NCBI GenBank assembly: GCA_964538565.1
Contig: CAZIGW010000193.1
Span: forward strand, 1 to 10,770
DNA from: CAYVBN01 sp964538565
GTDB lineage: Bacteria > Pseudomonadota > Alphaproteobacteria > Rhizobiales > Xanthobacteraceae
Length of the DNA stretch: 10,770 nucleotides
Direction of reading: 5' to 3'
Made by a program: the position numbers and the translations under genes. A model generated the notes under the pieces. It did not search any database. It was not told the origin of the DNA and saw nothing but the letters and a program-made list of their open reading frames with translations. Position 1 is the stretch's first letter; each line of letters starts with the position of its first letter. Shown here in pieces: positions 7,067-10,770 of this stretch.

Positions 7067-7474
7067 TCATTCCTCTTCGTCGGTCTCGACCGGTTCCGGC
7101 CGCTCCTCGGGCGGGGCGAGCCCCTCCAGACCCTTGAGAAGTTCCTCTTCTGTCATGCGGTCGACCACCACCTCGGTGTCGTCGGCGTCGATCCCCTCCC
7201 CGGCGGCGCCGATGAGCGGAACCGACTCCGGCTCGGGTTCGTCGACTTCGACGTACTTTTGCAGCGAATGGATGAGGTCTTCCTTGAGGTCGCCCGGGGA
7301 GATCGTCTCGTCGGCGATCTCGCGCAGCGCCACGACCGGGTTCTTGTCGTTGTCGCGCTCGACGGTAATCGGAGCACCCGAGGAGATCATCCGCGCCCGG
7401 TGGCTCGCCAGCAGCACCAGGTCGAATCGGTTTTCGACCTTGTCGATGCAGTCCTCAACTGTGACGCGGGCCAT
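7067..7474 (-). CDS. rpoZ: DNA-directed RNA polymerase omega subunit
   Basis: Omega binds the beta' subunit and aids RNA polymerase assembly; in many Proteobacteria it also contributes to a ppGpp-binding site. The protein has 135 residues. The N-terminus MARVTVEDCIDKVENRFDLV and the stretch NPVVALREIADETIS at 45-59 are the classic omega signatures. The E. coli protein has 91 residues, so this one carries an acidic Pro/Glu-rich tail from about residue 75 to the end (finishing ETDEEE). Such tails are usual in alphaproteobacterial omega. GAAGGAG lies about ten bases upstream of the ATG. It is followed by an intrinsic terminator and then by rsh, the enzyme that makes ppGpp. It is divergent from the NYN-domain gene. 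Confidence 0.97.
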   Translation of the reverse strand: MARVTVEDCIDKVENRFDLVLLASHRARMISSGAPITVERDNDKNPVVALREIADETISPGDLKEDLIHSLQKYVEVDEPEPESVPLIGAAGEGIDADDTEVVVDRMTEEELLKGLEGLAPPEERPEPVETDEEE

Positions 7475-7800
7475 GGCCTTGTCACTCCTTCATTATGACC
7501 TTCTGCGGGATTCAGGCCGGTAGGTATCGTTCCCGGCGCCAAAGCGCAAGAGCGATTTTGGGCCGCCGGCGGCCGGCTTTGGTCGCCGGTCGCGCCGGCT
7601 CCGGCAGGCTTGACGATGCCGCGGCAAGCGTGAATTTTCGTCTTTCGGCCGCGACCGTGTACCGCAGTGCGTTTGCGAGGTGCGGTCCCAATGTTGTTCC
7701 AAACGATTAACCTTGTTCGTTGCCATTGAAACGCCGGAACTGTCGGCGACACCTCGCACAGCGACCCGTTTCAATCACGAGATGACCAGAAGAGAATGCC
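7475..7800. other. Divergent intergenic region between rpoZ and the NYN-domain gene
   Basis: This 326-base gap holds no credible coding frame and should contain the promoters of both flanking genes. I see a 14-base perfect GC palindrome at 7561-7574 and a candidate plus-strand promoter at 7610-7638. There is also a direct repeat TTGTTC at 7694-7699 and 7713-7718, and overlapping inverted repeats at 7661-7686 and 7674-7758. I could not find a convincing rpoZ promoter by eye, although CATAAT on the minus strand just before the Shine-Dalgarno site is a possible -10-like sequence. Confidence 0.6.
7610..7638 (+). promoter_or_regulatory. Candidate promoter for the NYN-glycosylase pair
   Basis: TTGACG (7610-7615), five of six matches to the -35 consensus, is followed after 17 bases by AATTTT (7633-7638), a poor -10 match. 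If used, the leader would be about 155 bases long and would include the repeats at 7661-7758. Support is limited to the good -35 box and its position. Confidence 0.22.
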
Positions 7801-8451
7801 ATGTCCGTGCCCAGCGAAAAAATCGCTCTTTTCATCGACGGCGCGAATCTTTACGCCACGGCTAAGTCGCTCGGTTTCGACATCGACTACAAGCGCCTTC
7901 TGCGCGAGTTCCAGTCGCGCGGATATCTGGTGCGCGCCTTCTACTACACCGCCGTCGTCGAGGACCAGGAGTATTCATCGATCCGGCCGCTGATCGACTG
8001 GCTCGACTACAACGGCTACACGGTGGTGACCAAGGCCACGAAGGAGTTCGTCGACCAGACGGGGCGACGCAAGGTCAAAGGCAACATGGACATCGAGCTG
8101 GCGGTCGACGCCATGGAGATCGCCGGACACGTCGATCACATGGTGCTCTTTTCCGGCGACGGGGATTTCCGCTCGCTCGTCGAGGCCGTGCAGCGTCGCG
8201 GGGTGCGGGTGACGGTCGTCTCGACCATCTCGACGCAGCCTCCCATGGTGGCGGACGAACTGCGCCGCCAGGCCGACGTGTTTCTCGATATCGTCGAGCT
8301 GCAGCCGAAGATCGGACGCGAACCGGGCGAGCGCCCGGAGCGCCCGCCGCGCGAACCGCGCCAGCACACGCCGCAGTTCCTCCAGCGCGGCACCACGCCC
8401 CAGCGCGCCGGCGCCGGCGCGCCCGCCGACGACGATTTCGACGAGGACTGA
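7801..8451 (+). CDS. LabA-like NYN-domain protein (predicted PIN-fold nuclease)
   Basis: The protein has 216 residues. The NYN/DUF88 domain spans about 6-168. It shows the acidic motifs of this PIN-like fold: LFIDGANLY with Asp13 and Asn16, KGNMDIELAVDAM with Asp97 and Asp103, and LFSGDGDFRSLVEAV with Asp120 and Asp122. The nearest named relatives are LabA-type proteins, and NYN domains are predicted or shown to be RNases in several families. All metal-binding acids appear intact, so nuclease activity is plausible but the substrate is unknown. Residues from about 172 are a Pro/Arg/Glu-rich, probably disordered tail ending DDDFDED. The ATG at 7801 follows a purine-rich AGAAGAGA; another ATG five bases earlier is out of frame. 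The uracil-DNA glycosylase gene follows after 9 bases, suggesting an operon. The gene diverges from rpoZ. Confidence 0.92.
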   Translation: MSVPSEKIALFIDGANLYATAKSLGFDIDYKRLLREFQSRGYLVRAFYYTAVVEDQEYSSIRPLIDWLDYNGYTVVTKATKEFVDQTGRRKVKGNMDIELAVDAMEIAGHVDHMVLFSGDGDFRSLVEAVQRRGVRVTVVSTISTQPPMVADELRRQADVFLDIVELQPKIGREPGERPERPPREPRQHTPQFLQRGTTPQRAGAGAPADDDFDED

Positions 8452-8460
8452 GCCGGCGCG

Positions 8461-9117
8461 ATGGGGGAGGCAGCCGAGCCGGGTCCGACCTGCCCGCGGT
8501 GTCCGCGTCTTGTCGCCTTCCGCAACCTCTGGCGCAAGAACGAGCCGGGCTGGTTCAACGCGCCGGTTGCCTCGTTCGGGCCGCGCGAGGCGCGCGTTCT
8601 CATCGTCGGGCTCGCGCCCGGCCTGCAGGGCGCCAACCGGACCGGCCGCCCCTTCACGGGCGACTACGCAGGGGTGCTGCTCTACGAGACCCTGCTGCGG
8701 TTCGGCTTTGCGCGGGGCGAGTATGCGGCCCATCCGGACGACGGACTGACGCTCGTCGACGCGCGGATCACCAACGCGGTGCGCTGCGTCCCCCCGGAGA
8801 ACAAGCCGACCGTGCTCGAGATCGCCACGTGCCGCGACTATCTCGCGGCCACGATCGCCGACATGCCGCGGCTCGCCGCGATCGTCGCGCTCGGCCGCAT
8901 CGCGCACGACAGCACGGTGACGGCGCTCGGTGCGCGCCGGTCCGCCGCCGCCTTTGCGCACGGCGCGGCCCATGCGCTCGGCAGACTGACGCTGTTCGAC
9001 AGCTACCATTGCTCCCGCTACAACACGAACACCGGCGTGCTGACCCCGGAGATGTTTCGCAACGTGTTCGCGGCGGTCCGGAACCATCTTCACGCACGAG
9101 ACGCCAAGTCGGCGTGA
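8461..9117 (+). CDS. Uracil-DNA glycosylase, family 5 (UDGb) type
   Basis: This family removes uracil, and often other deaminated bases, from DNA as the first step of base excision repair. The protein has 218 residues. Cys11 and Cys14 (TCPRCPRLVAF) with Cys109 and Cys124 match the four ligands of the 4Fe-4S cluster in family 4 and 5 enzymes. The first active-site motif is GLAPGLQGANRTGRPFTGD at 50-68. The GLAP...GANRTGR pattern points to family 5, not to the GExPG motif of family 4. The second motif, DSYHCSRYNTNTGVLTP, is at 180-196 with His183. The ATG at 8461 is 9 bases after the NYN gene stop, with a weak GAGG upstream, so translation may be coupled. It converges with the peroxiredoxin gene. 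Exact substrate range cannot be read from the sequence. Confidence 0.93.
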   Translation: MGEAAEPGPTCPRCPRLVAFRNLWRKNEPGWFNAPVASFGPREARVLIVGLAPGLQGANRTGRPFTGDYAGVLLYETLLRFGFARGEYAAHPDDGLTLVDARITNAVRCVPPENKPTVLEIATCRDYLAATIADMPRLAAIVALGRIAHDSTVTALGARRSAAAFAHGAAHALGRLTLFDSYHCSRYNTNTGVLTPEMFRNVFAAVRNHLHARDAKSA

Positions 9118-9135
9118 AAATTCGCCACCGGCGAA
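9117..9135 (-). terminator. Possible weak terminator for the peroxiredoxin transcript
   Basis: A perfect 6-base-pair hairpin (TTCGCC, loop ACC, GGCGAA at 9121-9135) lies just after the glycosylase stop. Read on the minus strand it is followed by TTTT, so it could end transcription coming from the peroxiredoxin gene. On the plus strand it has no trailing T run. The stem is short and it is about 155 bases past the peroxiredoxin stop, so the call is tentative. I see no other clear terminator in the convergent gap 9118-9289. Confidence 0.3.
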
Positions 9136-9289
9136 GACATCACGGGGCGGAATAGCCACAGCGTTGCCGCCAGCCGTCCCGTGTCGGTTGCGCGTCAGAT
9201 GGCGGGTACGCCTGCGGCAGTCCCGCCCTGCAGCCACTCACGGCCCACTGCGGCTCGCGCGCCGCACGAAAGCGGGGCGGCCATCCCGC

Positions 9290-9874
9290 CTATGCAGAGT
9301 GCGCTCCGCCCTGCCCGCGCAGCCAGCCGATCACCTCCTCCGCGTTCCGGTCCGGCGGGAACACCGGGTAGAACACCTTGGCGATGACCCCGTCGTCGAG
9401 CACGAGGGTGAGCCGTTTGAGCAGCACCATGCCGGCGACCTCGAACGTCGGCAGACGAAGTGCCCGCGCGAACCGCAAGTCCGCGTCCGAGAGCAGAGGA
9501 AAGGGAAGATGCAGCCGCTCGGCCGCCTCCTGCTGATAGGCGGTGGTCTGCGTCGAGAGGCCGAACACGCGGGCAACGCCGAGTGCACGCAATTGTGCGA
9601 AGTGGTCGCGGAAGGCGCAGCTCTGCGGCGTGCAACCGCGCGCCCCGGGAATCGAGTCCCAGCCGTCCGGCAGCGGCTCGCCCGGCACCCCGGTTCGCGG
9701 ATAGGCGTAGAGCACGGTCCGTCCCGCGAGCCGTGCGAGATCGACCCTCGTCCCGTCAGTCGCCGGCAATTCGACCGGGGGAAGCTCGAGGCCCGGAAGG
9801 TGACGGGCGCCGCCATCGTCCTCCGGCGCCGGAAGATCGGTGGGCACCACGCTCAGATCACGTGCGGTCGTCAC
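9290..9874 (-). CDS. Peroxiredoxin, PrxQ/BCP-like, with an active-site insertion
   Basis: Peroxiredoxins reduce hydrogen peroxide and organic peroxides through a reactive cysteine. The protein has 194 residues and a thioredoxin-like AhpC/TSA fold. LPPVELPATDG at 31-41 and VLYAYPRTG at 54-62 match the first strands. GCTPQSCAFRD at 80-90 resembles the BCP pattern GCTxQxC, with Cys81 as probable peroxidatic and Cys86 as probable resolving cysteine. In BCP the YP proline is seven residues before the cysteine. Here about 15 extra residues (GVPGEPLPDGWDSIPGAR) intervene, and the usual Thr three residues before Cys is Ala78. I recall similar GWD-IPGARGCTPQSC proteins in other bacteria, so this looks like a subfamily and not damage. 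The GTG start at 9874 is preceded by GGAGG at seven bases. It lies 97 bases downstream of the chemotaxis receptor gene and has no visible signal peptide. Confidence 0.88.
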   Translation of the reverse strand: MTTARDLSVVPTDLPAPEDDGGARHLPGLELPPVELPATDGTRVDLARLAGRTVLYAYPRTGVPGEPLPDGWDSIPGARGCTPQSCAFRDHFAQLRALGVARVFGLSTQTTAYQQEAAERLHLPFPLLSDADLRFARALRLPTFEVAGMVLLKRLTLVLDDGVIAKVFYPVFPPDRNAEEVIGWLRGQGGAHSA

Positions 9875-9895
9875 GATGCAACCTCCGGCGGCGAC

Positions 9896-9923
9896 GCTGC
9901 GACGGGATGGATCCCGCCGCAGC
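9896..9923 (-). repeat. 12-base-pair hairpin between the chemotaxis receptor and peroxiredoxin genes
   Basis: Positions 9896-9907 and 9912-9923 form an inverted repeat with a 4-base loop. In the minus-strand RNA eleven pairs are Watson-Crick and one is G-U; in plus-strand RNA that position would be an A-C mismatch, so the structure favours the minus transcript. No U-run follows it. It ends 21 bases before the peroxiredoxin GTG, and the ribosome-binding site lies just downstream. It could be a 5' leader structure or an atypical terminator for the upstream gene. Confidence 0.6.
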
Positions 9924-9971
9924 CGCGCGACACCCTACGGCGGGCGCCGGCGCAATGCCAGCGGCCGTGGC

Positions 9972-10770
9972 TCAGGCCACGTTGCGCAGGAACGCCTCGA
10001 CGGCCGCCTGCAACGTACCGGACTGCTGGGACAGCGCATTCGATGCGGCGAGGACCGCGGCCGCCGACTTGTTGGTCGCGCGGATCGCCTCGGTGACGGC
10101 CGCGGTGTTGCCGACCAGATTGTTGGCGCCGGTGGCGGCCTCCTGAATGCTGCGGGTGATCTCCTCGGTCGACGCGCTCTGTTCCTCGACGGCGGTGGCG
10201 ATCGAGGTCGTGAAACGCCTGATCTCCCCTATCACCTCGCTGATCGAGCGGATCGCCGCCACCGCATCCGCGGTCGAATGCTGAATCGTCCCGACCTGCG
10301 CGGCGATCTCCTCGGTGGCTTTCGCGGTCTGACCGGCCAGCGCCTTGACTTCCGAGGCCACGACCGCAAACCCGCGGCCGGCCTCGCCGGCGCGCGCGGC
10401 CTCGATGGTGGCGTTGAGCGCCAGCAGATTGGTCTGCTCCGCGATCGCCCGGATGAGCTTGACCACGTCGCCGATGCGGTCGGCCCCGCTCGACAGCTGT
10501 CCGACGAGTTCGTCCGCGGTGCGCGTCACGTCGTCGGCGCGCTTGACGACGTCGCTCGCCTGCGTGGCGCGGCTGCTGATCTCGTGAATCGACGCTCCGA
10601 GCTCCTCGGTCGCCGCCGCGACGCTGCGCACGTTTGAGGACGTCGTCTCCGAGGATTCCGACACCGATCGCGCCTGCTCGTCCGCGCCCGCCGCGATGCT
10701 CGACAGGGTCTGCGCCGTGTCCTCCATGCGGGCGACGTTCTCCGCCACCGCCCCCACCACCGCAGTCACG
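9972..10770 (-). CDS. Methyl-accepting chemotaxis protein, C-terminal signalling domain (runs off the right edge)
   Basis: Receptors of this type pass stimuli to the CheA/CheW kinase complex. Only the C-terminal 265 or so residues are in the window. They form a long Ala/Ser/Glu/Thr-rich coiled coil with the nearly invariant hairpin tip IAEQTNLLALNATIEAARAG, followed by GRGFAVVASEVKALA. This is the CheA/CheW contact region. Candidate methylation helices flank it, for example SVSESSETTSS near the visible start and AVEEQSASTEEITRSIQEAA. The protein ends AAVEAFLRNVA and has no NWETF-like CheR-docking pentapeptide. The sensor, membrane and HAMP regions would lie beyond 10770, so ligand and location cannot be judged. 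A 6-base-pair hairpin (9966-9981) spans the stop codon without a T-run. The peroxiredoxin gene follows after 97 bases. Confidence 0.95.
   Translation of the reverse strand, partial: VTAVVGAVAENVARMEDTAQTLSSIAAGADEQARSVSESSETTSSNVRSVAAATEELGASIHEISSRATQASDVVKRADDVTRTADELVGQLSSGADRIGDVVKLIRAIAEQTNLLALNATIEAARAGEAGRGFAVVASEVKALAGQTAKATEEIAAQVGTIQHSTADAVAAIRSISEVIGEIRRFTTSIATAVEEQSASTEEITRSIQEAATGANNLVGNTAAVTEAIRATNKSAAAVLAASNALSQQSGTLQAAVEAFLRNVA

Noticed and set aside
7561..7574. 14-base perfect GC palindrome GGCCGCCGGCGGCC in the divergent region
   Set aside because: No T-run on either side and no clear position relative to a promoter. Such palindromes are common by chance in DNA this GC-rich.
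9966..9981. 6-base-pair hairpin spanning the chemotaxis receptor stop codon as a terminator
   Set aside because: Short stem and no U-run in the minus-strand transcript. Half of it is coding sequence.
1..10770. Search for mobile elements, CRISPR repeats, tRNA or rRNA genes, toxin-antitoxin or defence genes
   Set aside because: I found no transposase or integrase motifs, no regularly spaced repeats and no recognisable structured RNA genes. The NYN gene was considered as a toxin but has no antitoxin-like neighbour and sits in a housekeeping context.

Overview
This window looks like a chromosomal housekeeping locus from a GC-rich alphaproteobacterium, most likely of the Hyphomicrobiales (Rhizobiales) type. 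The evidence is the gene order rpoZ - rsh - pdxJ - acpS - lepB - rnc - era - recO on the minus strand, which is a well-known alphaproteobacterial arrangement. Two protein features agree: an omega subunit with a long acidic tail, and a Rel/SpoT enzyme that lacks the cysteines of the usual zinc-finger domain. Base composition is high in GC throughout, and I see no compositional break, transposase, integrase, CRISPR array, tRNA or rRNA.

Minus-strand block (positions 1 to 7474, transcribed right to left). rpoZ comes first and is followed by a convincing intrinsic terminator. A leader of about 240 bases with an AT-rich inverted repeat then precedes rsh, the (p)ppGpp synthetase/hydrolase. About 200 bases on, pdxJ and acpS overlap by ATGA. 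After another gap of about 200 bases with a possible promoter come lepB, rnc and era, coupled by an ATGA overlap and an 8-base overlap. recO follows after 68 bases and runs off the left edge. The block joins RNA polymerase assembly, the stringent response, vitamin B6 synthesis, acyl-carrier-protein activation, protein secretion, RNA processing, ribosome assembly and recombination repair.

Plus-strand block (7801 to 9117). After a 326-base divergent intergenic region come a LabA-like NYN-domain protein (predicted PIN-fold nuclease) and, 9 bases later, a family 5-type uracil-DNA glycosylase with four conserved iron-sulfur cysteines. They probably form one transcription unit.

Right-hand block (9290 to 10770, minus strand). 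A PrxQ/BCP-like peroxiredoxin with an insertion before its catalytic cysteine lies downstream of the C-terminal signalling part of a methyl-accepting chemotaxis protein, which runs off the right edge. A 12-base-pair hairpin sits between them.

I do not see a clear undescribed system. The points most worth a second look are regulatory (the rsh leader, the hairpin before the peroxiredoxin, the rpoZ/NYN divergent region), the NYN-glycosylase pair, and the peroxiredoxin active-site insertion.
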